A stretch of 25,428 bases of DNA from Pseudomonadota bacterium (GTDB lineage: Bacteria > Pseudomonadota > Alphaproteobacteria > Micropepsales > Micropepsaceae), in the NCBI GenBank assembly GCA_025360685.1, contig JANYBR010000518.1, positions 1 to 25,428 on the forward strand. The letters are read 5' to 3'. The position numbers were made by a program, and so were the translations under genes. Within the stretch, counting starts at the first letter, position 1. Each line of letters starts with the position of its first letter. Positions 1 to 8,853 of this stretch are shown one piece after another. The notes under the pieces are model-generated. The model worked only from the letters and a program-made list of their open reading frames with translations. It ran no database searches and was not told where the DNA came from.

Positions 1-1875
1 GCGCTGTCCTGCATCGCCTTCTACGATGTGACGATGATGGGGCATTCGCACCTCGTTCAGGTGCTGCCCTGGATCTACTCCGGCGACCTGCGCATCGACT
101 GGGCCATCCGTGTCGACGCGTTGACCGGCGTGATGCTGATCGTGGTCACCGGCGTCTCCTCGCTCGTGCATCTCTATTCGATCGGCTACATGGCCGACGA
201 TCCAGGCAGGCCACGGTTTTTTTCATATCTCTCGTTCTTTACCTTTGCGATGCTGGTGTTGGTCACGGCGAACAACTTCCTGCAGATGTTCTTCGGCTGG
301 GAGGGCGTGGGCGTCGCGTCGTACCTGCTCATCGGCTTCTGGTACAAGAAGCCGGAAGCCAACGCCGCGGCGATCAAAGCCTTCATCGTCAACCGCGTCG
401 GCGACTTTGGCTTCGCGCTCGGCATCTTCGGAATTTTCTACGTTTTCAAGACTCTGGACTTCGATGCCGTATTCGCGGCCGCGCCGTCCTTCGCCGGCAA
501 AACCTTCCTGTTCGCCGGCTACCATGTCGACATCCTTACGACGCTGTGCCTGTTGTTGTTCCTGGGTGCGATGGGCAAGTCGGCGCAGTTTGGCCTGCAC
601 ACCTGGTTGCCCGACGCCATGGAAGGCCCGACGCCGGTATCCGCCCTGATCCACGCCGCCACGATGGTTACGGCCGGCGTATTCCTGGTCTGCCGCTGCT
701 CGCCCCTGTTCGAGCACGCGCCTGTCGCCCTTGAGTTCGTCACGTTCATCGGCGCCACGACGGCGTTTTTCGCCGCTTCGGTCGGCCTGTTCCAGAACGA
801 CATCAAACGGGTTATCGCCTACTCGACGTGTTCGCAGCTCGGCTACATGTTCGTCGCCGCGGGCGTCTCGGCCTATGGCTCGGCGATGTTCCATCTCTTC
901 ACGCACGCCTTCTTCAAGGCATTGCTGTTCCTCGCCGCGGGTTCGGTCATCCATGCGATGCATCACGAACAGGACATGCGGAAGATGGGCGGACTCGCGA
1001 AGGCGATTCCATTTACCTGGGCGATGATGTTGATCGGCAACCTGGCGCTGACCGGTGTCGGTATTCCGGTGTTGCAGCTCGGTCTCGCTGGCTTCTATTC
1101 CAAGGATGCGATCATCAACGCCGCCTATCTGTCGCACTCCGGCATGGCGGGCTATGCCTTCATCCTCACGTTGGTTGCAGCGGGGATGACGTCGTTCTAT
1201 TCCTGGCGTCAGTTTCTCATGACCTTCCACGGCCGTTATCGCGGTGTGGATGCATCGCACGGCGGCGATCACAGCCATGGAGGTCACCACGCGCCGGCGC
1301 TGTCCGAGATTCATGAGTCACCGTTGACGATGCTGGCGCCGCTTGCTGTTCTGGCCGCAGGTGCAGCGTTTGCCGGCTTCATCTTCCATGGCGCATTCAT
1401 CGGCGAGAAGTCCGCCGAGTTCTGGCACGGCGCGGTCGCGGCGATTGCGGGAAATGGACTCGCGCCGATGTCCGAACAAATTCCGCTCTGGGTCGAGCTG
1501 TCGCCTTTCGTGGCAACGATCTTCGGTTTTGCCGTGGCGTTCTACTACTACATCCTCAATCCGGAGCTGCCCGCGCAGATGGCTGCGAAGAAGGGGCTGC
1601 TCTACACTTTCCTCTACAACAAATGGTATTTCGACGAGCTGTACGATTTGCTCTTCGTCCAGCCCGCTAAGAAGTTCGGCCGCTTCCTGTGGAAGTTCGG
1701 CGATGGCACCATCATCGACGGCCTGGGCCCTGACGGAATCGCCGCGCGCGTGCTGGATGCAACGCGCGGCGCGGTGCAGCTCCAGTCCGGTTATGTTTAT
1801 CACTACGCATTCGCAATGCTGATCGGCGTGGTTGTGCTCGCCACCTGGTTCATGCTGGCTGGAGGCGTGCCATGA
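1..1875 (+). CDS. nuoL: NADH-quinone oxidoreductase subunit L (5' end outside window)
   Basis: This is the distal antiporter-like proton-pumping subunit of respiratory complex I in the inner membrane. The frame is open from base 1, so the N-terminus lies upstream; about 624 residues are visible. Family signatures are the membrane motif FFGWEGVGVASYLL with the conserved Glu (codon 301-303), HTWLPDAMEGPTPVSALIHA (from about 598), the Lys-bearing NDIKRVIAYSTCSQLGYM segment, and FKALLFLAAGSVIHAMHHEQDMRKMGGL. The C-terminal part (from about 1540) has the LYNKWYFDELYD sequence that precedes the long lateral helix. A His-rich hydrophilic loop is encoded at 1249-1296. The TGA stop overlaps the nuoM ATG (ATGA), so the genes are co-transcribed and probably translationally coupled. 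A GTG at 28 is internal and not the real start. Very sure of identity. Confidence 0.97.
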   Translation, partial: ALSCIAFYDVTMMGHSHLVQVLPWIYSGDLRIDWAIRVDALTGVMLIVVTGVSSLVHLYSIGYMADDPGRPRFFSYLSFFTFAMLVLVTANNFLQMFFGWEGVGVASYLLIGFWYKKPEANAAAIKAFIVNRVGDFGFALGIFGIFYVFKTLDFDAVFAAAPSFAGKTFLFAGYHVDILTTLCLLLFLGAMGKSAQFGLHTWLPDAMEGPTPVSALIHAATMVTAGVFLVCRCSPLFEHAPVALEFVTFIGATTAFFAASVGLFQNDIKRVIAYSTCSQLGYMFVAAGVSAYGSAMFHLFTHAFFKALLFLAAGSVIHAMHHEQDMRKMGGLAKAIPFTWAMMLIGNLALTGVGIPVLQLGLAGFYSKDAIINAAYLSHSGMAGYAFILTLVAAGMTSFYSWRQFLMTFHGRYRGVDASHGGDHSHGGHHAPALSEIHESPLTMLAPLAVLAAGAAFAGFIFHGAFIGEKSAEFWHGAVAAIAGNGLAPMSEQIPLWVELSPFVATIFGFAVAFYYYILNPELPAQMAAKKGLLYTFLYNKWYFDELYDLLFVQPAKKFGRFLWKFGDGTIIDGLGPDGIAARVLDATRGAVQLQSGYVYHYAFAMLIGVVVLATWFMLAGGVP

Positions 1876-3395
1876 GCGGCATCCTCAGCCTCGTCACGTT
1901 CCTGCCGCTCGTCGGTGCGGCCTTCATCATGTTTACACGTGGCAGCGAGCCGGTCGTTGCGCGCAACGCCCGATGGGTCGCCCTGATCACGACTTTGGTC
2001 GAGTTCGCCATCTCGATCGTCATCTGGGTGAAGTTCGACGGCACCTCGTCTGCGTTCCAGTTTGTGGAGCGCGCGGAATGGCTGGGACCCGGGATCGGCT
2101 ACCACATGGGCGTCGACGGCATTTCGATGCTGTTCATCGTGCTGACCGCCGGCCTGATGCCCTTCTGCATTCTCGCCAGCTGGGAGTCGATCGAGGAGCG
2201 CGTCGCCGAATACATGATTGCATTCCTTGTGCTCGAGTCGCTGATGATCGGCGTGTTCTGCGCGCTTGACCTTGTGCTGTTCTATCTGTTTTTCGAGGGC
2301 GGCCTCATCCCGATGTTCGTCATCATCGGCGTATGGGGCGGCAAGCGACGCGTCTATGCCAGTTTCAAGTTCTTTCTCTACACCTTGCTCGGCTCGGTGC
2401 TGATGCTGCTCGCCATCCTGGCCATGTACAACATGGCTGGAACCACCGACATCGTGACTTTGTTGCACTACCACTTCCCGCCGGGCATGCAGTTCTGGTT
2501 GTGGCTCGCCTTTTTTGCTTCCTTCGCGGTGAAGATGCCGATGTGGCCCGTCCATACCTGGCTTCCGGATGCGCACGTCGAAGCGCCGACGGCGGGATCG
2601 GTCATTTTGGCCGCAATTCTGTTGAAGATGGGTGGCTACGGCTTCCTGCGCTTTTCCTTGCCGATGTTTGCGAGCGCCTCGGCGACATTCGCGCCGCTTG
2701 TCTTCGCGCTGTCGATCATCGCGATCATCTACACCTCGCTCGTCGCCCTCGCGCAGGAGGACATCAAGAAACTCATTGCCTATTCGTCGGTTGCCCATAT
2801 GGGCTTTGTCACCATGGGCATCTTCACTCTGACCCACCAGGGCGTGGAAGGTGGCATCTTCCAGATGCTGAGCCACGGCGTCGTCTCTGGCGCCCTGTTT
2901 CTCTGCGTCGGCGTGATCTATGACCGCATGCACACGCGTGAGATCGCCGCGTATGGCGGTCTGGTCAACCGCATGCCCATCTATGCCGCCTGTTTCATGA
3001 TCTTCACCCTGGCCAATGTCGGATTGCCGGGCACGGGAGGATTCGTGGGTGAGTTCCTGACCATGCTGGGCGCGTTCGCGGTGAACACCTGGGTGGCGAT
3101 TTTCTCTGCAACCGGCGTGATCCTATCGGCGGCCTATGCGCTCTATGTCTATCGCCGCGTCATCTTCGGTGAACTGGTCAAGCCGGCATTGCAGACGATC
3201 AAGGATTTGAGTCCGCGCGAGATCGCGATCCTGGCGCCGCTCGTGGCCGTAACGATCCTCATGGGCGTCTATCCCAAGCCGGTATTCGACGTGACATCTG
3301 CCTCGGTCGCCAACTTGATCTCTGATTACAAGAGCGCGCTTGCCATCGACCAAGCGCCAAGGCTTGCGGCGCGCTCGCAAGGAGTCGTGAAGTGA
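1872..3395 (+). CDS. nuoM: NADH-quinone oxidoreductase subunit M
   Basis: Antiporter-like proton-translocating subunit of complex I, inner membrane, 507 residues, which is the usual size. Key ionisable residues of the family are visible: Glu142 in LFYLFFEGGLIPMF, Lys221 in AVKMPMWPVHTWLPDAHVEA and Lys252 in ILLKMGGYG. The segment EDIKKLIAYSSVAHMGFVTMG and the late motif GLPGTGGFVGEF are also typical. The product is polytopic (about 14 helices expected for the family). The start ATG overlaps the nuoL stop by 4 bases and the stop overlaps the GTG start of nuoN, so there is no space for separate promoters. Confidence 0.97.
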   Translation: MSGILSLVTFLPLVGAAFIMFTRGSEPVVARNARWVALITTLVEFAISIVIWVKFDGTSSAFQFVERAEWLGPGIGYHMGVDGISMLFIVLTAGLMPFCILASWESIEERVAEYMIAFLVLESLMIGVFCALDLVLFYLFFEGGLIPMFVIIGVWGGKRRVYASFKFFLYTLLGSVLMLLAILAMYNMAGTTDIVTLLHYHFPPGMQFWLWLAFFASFAVKMPMWPVHTWLPDAHVEAPTAGSVILAAILLKMGGYGFLRFSLPMFASASATFAPLVFALSIIAIIYTSLVALAQEDIKKLIAYSSVAHMGFVTMGIFTLTHQGVEGGIFQMLSHGVVSGALFLCVGVIYDRMHTREIAAYGGLVNRMPIYAACFMIFTLANVGLPGTGGFVGEFLTMLGAFAVNTWVAIFSATGVILSAAYALYVYRRVIFGELVKPALQTIKDLSPREIAILAPLVAVTILMGVYPKPVFDVTSASVANLISDYKSALAIDQAPRLAARSQGVVK

Positions 3396-4828
3396 ACCTG
3401 CAGTCAGATCTCCTCGTCCTGCTGCCCGAATTGATCGTCGCGGTCGGCGCCATGGCGTTGCTGATCGGTGGTGTGATCGTCGGAGACCGCCTGACAGGAT
3501 TGGTATCGTGGATGGCTGTCGCGCTATTGGCGGTAGCTGGAGTCATTGTCCTCACCCATGCTGACAAGGCTTCAGCGTTCCACGGTGCTTTTGTCGTGGA
3601 CGGGTTCTCGCGCTTCACCAAGCTTCTGATCCTCATGGGTTCGGCACTGTGTGTGCTGATGGCAAAGGAGTTTTATGCGATCGAACGCAGTGCGCGATTC
3701 GAGCTGCCGGTTTTGATGCTTCTAGCGACCCTCGGCATGATGCTGATGGTTTCGGCATCAAGCTTTGTCGCGCTTTACATGGGTTTGGAGCTGCAGAGCC
3801 TCGCACTCTATGTGCTCGCCTCCTTTAATCGCGACTCTCTGAGGTCGACGGAAGCGGGACTGAAATATTTCGTTCTCGGCGCGCTCTCGTCCGGCATGTT
3901 GCTCTACGGCATTTCTTTGGTCTACGGCTTTACGGGAACGACCGAGTTTGCCGGCGTTGCCACCGCAGTGGCGGCGGGCGGCATCCATATCGGTTTGATC
4001 TTTGGCCTCGTGTTTCTGGTGGCAGGGCTTGCCTTCAAGGTCGGCGCTGTGCCGTTCCACATGTGGACTCCGGATGTGTATGAGGGTTCGCCGACACCGA
4101 TCACGGCGTTCTTCGTGACGGCGGCGAAAGTCGCCGCATTCGCGCTGTTTATTCGCGCCATCATCGCGCCGTTCCCAGCCGTCGCGCATCAGTGGCAACA
4201 GATCATTGTTGTCGTGTCGGTGCTCTCGACAGTGCTGGGCGCCGTTGCCGCCATCGGACAAACCAATATCAAACGGCTGCTCGCATACAGCTCGATCGGC
4301 CATGTCGGTTACGCGCTGCTTGGCCTTGCCGCGGGTACGCAGGCCGGCATCCAGGGCATGCTGGTCTATCTCGCCTACTATCTCGTCACCAATCTCGGAA
4401 TGTTCGCCTGCGTTTCGGCCATGCGCCGCGATGGCGAGAGCGTGGAGGACATTCGTCAGCTTGCTGGCTTGTCGCGGACGAAGCCGCACTTCGCGCTGGC
4501 GTTCGCGGCGCTGACCCTGAGCCTTGCCGGCCTTCCGCCGCTCGCAGGCATCTTCGCCAAGGTGTATGTCTTCGCCGCGGCCATGCAGGCACACCTCTAC
4601 ATACCCGCTACAATCAATATCGTGGCGAGTGTGGCAGGCGCGTTCTACTATCTGCGTATTCTTCAACTCATGTATTTCGACGAGCCGGTACGCAGCTTCG
4701 ACAGCGATGTCGGCCGCGGCACGAATGTCATCATGTGGGGCACGAGCGCGATCTCGATCTTCTTCGTTTTCGTTCCGGCACCGTTGATCGCCATCGCGGG
4801 CACTGCAGCGCACGCGCTATTCCCGTGA
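3392..4828 (+). CDS. nuoN: NADH-quinone oxidoreductase subunit N
   Basis: Third antiporter-like membrane subunit of complex I, 478 residues, normal for NuoN. Signatures are YMGLELQSLALYVLASFNRD followed by STEAGLKYFVLGALSSGMLLYG, then FKVGAVPFHMWTPDVYEGSP and TNIKRLLAYSSIGHVGYALLG. The start is GTG at 3392, chosen because it overlaps the nuoM stop (GTGA) and gives the expected N-terminus with a leucine-rich first helix. It closes the complex I gene row; the next gene, birA, begins inside its stop codon. Confidence 0.97.
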   Translation: MNLQSDLLVLLPELIVAVGAMALLIGGVIVGDRLTGLVSWMAVALLAVAGVIVLTHADKASAFHGAFVVDGFSRFTKLLILMGSALCVLMAKEFYAIERSARFELPVLMLLATLGMMLMVSASSFVALYMGLELQSLALYVLASFNRDSLRSTEAGLKYFVLGALSSGMLLYGISLVYGFTGTTEFAGVATAVAAGGIHIGLIFGLVFLVAGLAFKVGAVPFHMWTPDVYEGSPTPITAFFVTAAKVAAFALFIRAIIAPFPAVAHQWQQIIVVVSVLSTVLGAVAAIGQTNIKRLLAYSSIGHVGYALLGLAAGTQAGIQGMLVYLAYYLVTNLGMFACVSAMRRDGESVEDIRQLAGLSRTKPHFALAFAALTLSLAGLPPLAGIFAKVYVFAAAMQAHLYIPATINIVASVAGAFYYLRILQLMYFDEPVRSFDSDVGRGTNVIMWGTSAISIFFVFVPAPLIAIAGTAAHALFP

Positions 4829-5565
4829 ACTGGCCAAAGGGCTATGCGCTCAAGACGTTCGACGTTATCGACTCCACGAATGAGGAAGCAAAGCGGCTGG
4901 CCGCGTCAGGCGAGCCCGGCCCGATCTGGATATCCGCTGTGCGCCAGACGGCCGGACGCGGCAGGCGGGGTCGTTCCTGGAAGTCGCCGTCGGGAAACCT
5001 GGCCGCGACTTTGATGCTGCGTCCCGGCAGGAGCGCAACCGAGTGCGCACAGCTCTCGTTCGCTGCCGCCATCGCGGCCTGCGACACGGTTGCGGAATTC
5101 GCGACACACGCAGAGGTTCGCGTGAAGTGGCCCAACGACGTGCTGGCCAACGGACTTAAGATCGCGGGCATCCTGCTGGAGTCTTCAAGTCGGGCCGGGG
5201 AGACTTCGGACTGGCTCGCCATCGGCATCGGCGTCAATCTGTCCACATATCCGGAGGACACGGAATTTCCTGCGACCTCGTTGCGGTCACTGGGTGGAAT
5301 CGTTCCGGCGGCGGACGACGCCCTTCTTCACCTCGCCGCCCACCTCGCCAAATGGTATGACGTCTGGCGCGGCGAAGGTTTTGCCGCAATCCGCGACGCC
5401 TGGCTGGCGCGCGCGGCAGGGCTTGGCGGGCGCGTCCGCGCGCGCCTGACTCATGGGGAGGCAAGCGGCGTGTTCGAAGGCTTGGACGAGAACGGTGCGC
5501 TGCTCCTGCGTGAAGGCGCGGGACGGGTGCGCGCCATCACGGCCGGCGAAGTGTTCTTCGCGTAG
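4825..5565 (+). CDS. birA: biotin--[acetyl-CoA-carboxylase] ligase, no DNA-binding domain
   Basis: Activates biotin with ATP and attaches it to the lysine of biotin carboxyl carrier domains (for example acetyl-CoA and propionyl-CoA carboxylases). 246 residues when started at the GTG at 4825, which overlaps the nuoN stop (GTGA); the open frame runs further upstream but only as an overlap with nuoN. Motifs: biotinyl-adenylate loop GRGRRGRSW (residues 44-52), KWPNDV (101-106), and KIAGILLES with Lys112. There is no N-terminal winged helix, so this is the monofunctional ligase and not the E. coli-type repressor. A small C-terminal SH3-like domain ends in VRAITAGEVFF. Ten bases separate the stop from the coaX ATG. 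Confidence 0.95.
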   Translation: MNWPKGYALKTFDVIDSTNEEAKRLAASGEPGPIWISAVRQTAGRGRRGRSWKSPSGNLAATLMLRPGRSATECAQLSFAAAIAACDTVAEFATHAEVRVKWPNDVLANGLKIAGILLESSSRAGETSDWLAIGIGVNLSTYPEDTEFPATSLRSLGGIVPAADDALLHLAAHLAKWYDVWRGEGFAAIRDAWLARAAGLGGRVRARLTHGEASGVFEGLDENGALLLREGAGRVRAITAGEVFFA

Positions 5566-5574
5566 GGCCCGGCC

Positions 5575-6372
5575 ATGCTACTCGCCATTGACGTCGGTAA
5601 CACCAACATCGTCTTCGCTGTCCATGACGGAAAGGAGATCCGCGCAGAGTGGCGTGCCGTCACTGAAACGACCCGGACCTCCGACGAGTACGCCGTTCTT
5701 CTGCAACCTCTGTTGCAGTTGCAGGGACTCACATTCGCCGACATCAGCTCGGCCATCATCGCGACCGTCGTCCCCGCCGCTTTGTTCGATCTGCGCCAGC
5801 TGTGCCGCCGGTATCTGAAATGCGAGCCATTGGTCATTGGGGACCCGGAGCTCGACCTTGGGATCAACGTCAATGTCGACCGGCCGAGCGCGGTTGGCGC
5901 CGACCGCCTAGTGAACACAGTCGCCGCGCATGAACGCTATCGCGGCGCCTTGATCGTGGTCGACTTCGGCACGGCGACGACCTTTGACATCGTGTCGGAG
6001 AAAGGCGACTACGACGGTGGCGTAATTGCGCCCGGCGCCAATCTCTCGGCCGAAGCGCTGCACGGCGCCGCCGCGATGTTGCCGCGCGTCGCCATCGGCC
6101 GCACGCAAAACGTGATAGGCAAGGATACTGTGCCCGCCATGCAGTCCGGGCTCTATTGGGGCTATATCAGTCTGATCGAAGGGCTCGTGGCGCGGATCAA
6201 GGAAGAGTACGGCAAGCCCATGACCGTGATTGGCACTGGAGGGCTTGCGAACCTGTTTCACAAGCAGACGCCGGCGATCGACTATCTCGATCCCGACCTG
6301 ACTATCCGCGGCTTGATCCAGATCCATGCGCGCAACGCCGAACGCGCCAAGGCGAAACCGCCCGCGGAATGA
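5575..6372 (+). CDS. coaX: type III pantothenate kinase
   Basis: Phosphorylates pantothenate, the first step of coenzyme A synthesis, in the cytoplasm. 265 residues, usual for the family. The ASKHA-fold signatures are present: LAIDVGNTN with Asp6 near the N-terminus, GADR with the catalytic Asp110, VDFGTATTFD with Asp130, and GGVIAPG. CoaX enzymes use a monovalent cation and are feedback-insensitive to CoA (family knowledge). The gene follows birA closely and its TGA overlaps the ATG of rnj (ATGA). In many alphaproteobacteria coaX lies between birA and rnj, as here (recalled, not checked). Confidence 0.95.
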   Translation: MLLAIDVGNTNIVFAVHDGKEIRAEWRAVTETTRTSDEYAVLLQPLLQLQGLTFADISSAIIATVVPAALFDLRQLCRRYLKCEPLVIGDPELDLGINVNVDRPSAVGADRLVNTVAAHERYRGALIVVDFGTATTFDIVSEKGDYDGGVIAPGANLSAEALHGAAAMLPRVAIGRTQNVIGKDTVPAMQSGLYWGYISLIEGLVARIKEEYGKPMTVIGTGGLANLFHKQTPAIDYLDPDLTIRGLIQIHARNAERAKAKPPAE

Positions 6373-8021
6373 TCACACCCAATCGTGACGATGAACTGGT
6401 CTTCCTGCCGCTTGGCGGGTCGGGAGAGATCGGCATGAATTTCAACGCCTATGGCTACGGCCCGCCCGACGACCGCAAATGGATCGTCGTTGACTGCGGT
6501 GTCCTGTTCGGGCGCGAGACGACTTCGCCAGGCGTTGATCTGATCATGCCCGACATTCGTTTCTTGGCGGAGCAACGCGAGAACGTCATCGCGATTATCG
6601 CCACACACGCGCATGAGGATCACATCGGCGCCATTCCGCATCTCTGGCCGATGCTGCGCTGCCCAATCTACGCTACGCCATTCACCGCCCTGCTCATCGA
6701 GGGCAAGCTGGAAGAGGCCGGTCTCGGCGACAAGGTGCATCCCAAGCGCGTGCCGCTGTCCGGCAAGCTTGCGTTGGGACCATTCGGCATCGAGTTCATG
6801 TCGATCACCCATTCGATTCCGGAGCCCAACGCGCTCGCTATCCGCACGCCGCTTGGTGTTGTGGTCCACACCGGCGACTGGAAGATCGATCCCGAGCCTC
6901 TGCTCGGCGAGCTCACGGACCAGAATGCACTCAAGAAGTTGGGCGACGAGGGAGTGTTAGCGCTGGTTTGCGACTCGACTAACGCGCTGGTTGCGGGCGA
7001 GTCCGGCTCGGAAGCAAAGGTGCGCGAAAGCCTCACCAATCTCATCGGCACCCTGAAGGGCAGGGTGGCGGTGACGTCCTTCGCTTCGAACGTAGCCCGT
7101 CTCGAAACCATAGCGAAAGCGGCGAAGTCGCATGGCCGCCAGGTCGCGCTCGTCGGCCGCGCCATGCACAAGATCACCGATGCGGCGCGCGAAACAGGCT
7201 ATCTGAAAGGCTTTCCTTCCGTCATCGACGAATCCGAGGCCGCGCAGTTGCCGCCCAATCGCGTGCTTTATTTGTGCACGGGCAGCCAGGGCGAACCGCG
7301 CGCTGCGCTAGCCCGCATCGCCGACAGCAATCATCCCAACGTCAGTCTGGGAAAAGGCGATGCGGTGATCTTTTCCTCACGCGTCATTCCCGGCAACGAG
7401 CTGGCAATATTCGAATTGCACAACAAGCTTGCGGGCCTCGGCGTCGAATTGCTCACCTCTGAAGACCATTTCGTTCATGTCTCCGGCCATCCTTGTCGGG
7501 ACGAGCTGGCTGAAATGTATCGCTGGACCCGGCCGCAGATATCCGTGCCGGTGCACGGCGAACTGCGTCACCAGTCCGAGCATGCGCGGCTGGCGCGTTC
7601 CCTTCAGGTGCCGCAGGCGATCGTGCCGCAGAACGGCCAGCTCATTCGCCTGGCGCCTGGCCGCGCCGGCGTGATCGACGAAGTTCCGTCGGGGCGCATT
7701 CATATGGACGGACGCGTGTTGATCGAGGAGGGCGCGGGCCTCGCCCGGCATCGTCGCGCGCTAGCCTTCGCGGGCATGATCGCCATTACCCTGGTAGTCG
7801 ACGGTAAAGGCAGGATCGCGGCCGCCCCCTCGATCATCATAGAAGGCATCCCGGAGCCGGTGCATGATGCGATCCGTGCAGCATTGGACGAGCCGATCCG
7901 GCGCCACAATCCCAAACGAGGTGATGATCTGAGGGAAAATGTCCGCCGCGCCGCGCGCCGGGCGGCTGAAAATGCATGGGGCAAGAAGCCCGTGACCCGG
8001 GTGGAAGTCATCGAGATTTGA
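6369..8021 (+). CDS. rnj: ribonuclease J family metallo-beta-lactamase nuclease
   Basis: RNase J, a zinc-dependent endo- and 5'-to-3' exoribonuclease for mRNA decay and rRNA maturation. 550 residues from the ATG at 6369, chosen because it overlaps the coaX stop and yields the family N-terminus ending in LPLGGSGEIGMN. The metallo-beta-lactamase motif is THAHEDHIGA with His80, His82, Asp84 and His85. Later come VVHTGDWKID, the beta-CASP part with LYLCTGSQGEPRAALARI, and SGHPCRDELAEMYRWTRP followed by VPVHGELRHQSEHA. The last ~100 residues form the variable C-terminal domain. 37 bases separate it from the next gene, with a purine-rich RBS. Confidence 0.95.
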   Translation: MITPNRDDELVFLPLGGSGEIGMNFNAYGYGPPDDRKWIVVDCGVLFGRETTSPGVDLIMPDIRFLAEQRENVIAIIATHAHEDHIGAIPHLWPMLRCPIYATPFTALLIEGKLEEAGLGDKVHPKRVPLSGKLALGPFGIEFMSITHSIPEPNALAIRTPLGVVVHTGDWKIDPEPLLGELTDQNALKKLGDEGVLALVCDSTNALVAGESGSEAKVRESLTNLIGTLKGRVAVTSFASNVARLETIAKAAKSHGRQVALVGRAMHKITDAARETGYLKGFPSVIDESEAAQLPPNRVLYLCTGSQGEPRAALARIADSNHPNVSLGKGDAVIFSSRVIPGNELAIFELHNKLAGLGVELLTSEDHFVHVSGHPCRDELAEMYRWTRPQISVPVHGELRHQSEHARLARSLQVPQAIVPQNGQLIRLAPGRAGVIDEVPSGRIHMDGRVLIEEGAGLARHRRALAFAGMIAITLVVDGKGRIAAAPSIIIEGIPEPVHDAIRAALDEPIRRHNPKRGDDLRENVRRAARRAAENAWGKKPVTRVEVIEI

Positions 8022-8058
8022 CGCTAGAAAACCGTCGGCGCAAAAGAGGGAACGCATC

Positions 8059-8463
8059 ATGATCGGAAGGCTCAATCACGTCGCCATCGCCACCAGTGAT
8101 ATCAAGAAGGCGGCGAAAATCTACCGCGACACCCTGGGCGGCAAAGTGTCCGAAGAGGTGCCGCAGCCCGATCACGGCGTGACTACCGTGTTCGTCGATC
8201 TCGGCAACACCAAGATCGAGCTGCTTGAGCCGTTGGGCGAGAATTCTCCGATCGCCAACTTTCTGAAAAAGAATCCTAACGGCGGCATGCATCATGTTTG
8301 CTACGAGGTGCAGGACATCTACGCCGCGCGCGACAAGATGAAGGCCGAAGGCGCGACCATCACCGGCACGGGCGAGCCGCGTATCGGTGCGCATGGCAAG
8401 CCGGTGATCTTTCTGCACCCGAAGGATTTCGTCGGCACGTTGGTGGAGCTTGAACAGGTTTGA
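8059..8463 (+). CDS. mce: methylmalonyl-CoA epimerase
   Basis: Interconverts (S)- and (R)-methylmalonyl-CoA, linking propionyl-CoA carboxylase to methylmalonyl-CoA mutase in propionate, odd-chain fatty acid and branched amino-acid breakdown. 134 residues with two VOC-fold (glyoxalase-like) beta-alpha-beta-beta-beta units. Expected metal ligands are visible: His7 in LNHVAIA, Glu54 in TKIELLEPLG, a His of the GGMHHVCYEV pair (78-79) and Glu130 in TLVELEQ. A GAGGGA purine stretch lies just upstream. The stop overlaps the next gene's TTG start. The neighbouring biotin ligase serves the carboxylase of the same pathway, though the linkage may be only chromosomal habit. Confidence 0.93.
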   Translation: MIGRLNHVAIATSDIKKAAKIYRDTLGGKVSEEVPQPDHGVTTVFVDLGNTKIELLEPLGENSPIANFLKKNPNGGMHHVCYEVQDIYAARDKMKAEGATITGTGEPRIGAHGKPVIFLHPKDFVGTLVELEQV

Positions 8464-8687
8464 TCGCGCTGGTCCACGGCGTCGTCCTGTTCGGGACGTT
8501 CGCAATCCTCTGGTTCCTCGCGTTGTTCTGTCTGTTGCCGGTTGGAATGGGCGCTGAAGTCGATGCCGACAGTGGTGCGCCGCTTACTCCGCGCCTTGGA
8601 ATGAAAGTCATGATGGCCGGCGGCATTGCCGTGGTGCTGTGGGTGATCTTCTACGCGTTGATCGCGCTTAAAATTCTTGATCTGTGA
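8460..8687 (+). CDS. DUF1467 family two-helix membrane protein
   Basis: A 75-residue protein with two hydrophobic helices (about residues 4-28 and 48-72) joined by a short polar loop containing LPVGMGAEVDADSGAPLTPRLGMK. This fits the DUF1467 family of small alphaproteobacterial inner-membrane proteins, often found between mce and proS; their function is unknown. The best start is TTG at 8460, overlapping the mce stop (TTGA); no ATG is available before the first helix. The product follows mce with no gap, so it belongs to the same transcript. A strong hairpin about 65 bases past its stop probably ends the operon. Confidence 0.85.
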   Translation: MIALVHGVVLFGTFAILWFLALFCLLPVGMGAEVDADSGAPLTPRLGMKVMMAGGIAVVLWVIFYALIALKILDL

Positions 8688-8752
8688 AAAAGGTCGAACG
8701 CGTCGATCATCGGCACTGTCCAAACGCCGAAAATGCGAAAGACCGAAAACGC

Positions 8753-8776
8753 GGAAGGCCGGTTGCCCGGCCTTCC
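8753..8776 (+). terminator. hairpin, probable end of the nuo-DUF1467 transcript
   Basis: A perfect 10-base stem GGAAGGCCGG / CCGGCCTTCC with loop TTGC, 65 bases after the DUF1467 stop. The following sequence (ATTCCGCTTGCTCAGTTTGC) has only a weak T run, so it may act as a pause or 3'-end stabiliser and not as a classic intrinsic terminator. Its position before an AT-rich promoter-like stretch supports a transcript boundary. Confidence 0.55.
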
Positions 8777-8853
8777 ATTCCGCTTGCTCAGTTTGCTTCC
8801 CTGAACTTGGCCGCTCTGAAGGCGACGGACGTTCGATGTGATACATACTGTAC

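Noticed and set aside
223..1314. 363-codon minus-strand open frame opposite nuoL
   Set aside because: High-GC shadow: the product is rich in Arg, Glu, His and Gln with no hydrophobic core, and the plus strand is certain nuoL.
1803..2933. 376-codon minus-strand open frame opposite nuoM
   Set aside because: Same shadow pattern; low-complexity charged product and no RBS or family motif.
4192..4824. Upstream extension of the birA frame
   Set aside because: It lies wholly inside nuoN, has Arg/Cys/His-rich shadow composition, and the ligase family begins at the GTG at 4825.
6156..6368. Upstream extension of the rnj frame
   Set aside because: It overlaps coaX in another frame; RNase J begins at the ATG overlapping the coaX stop.
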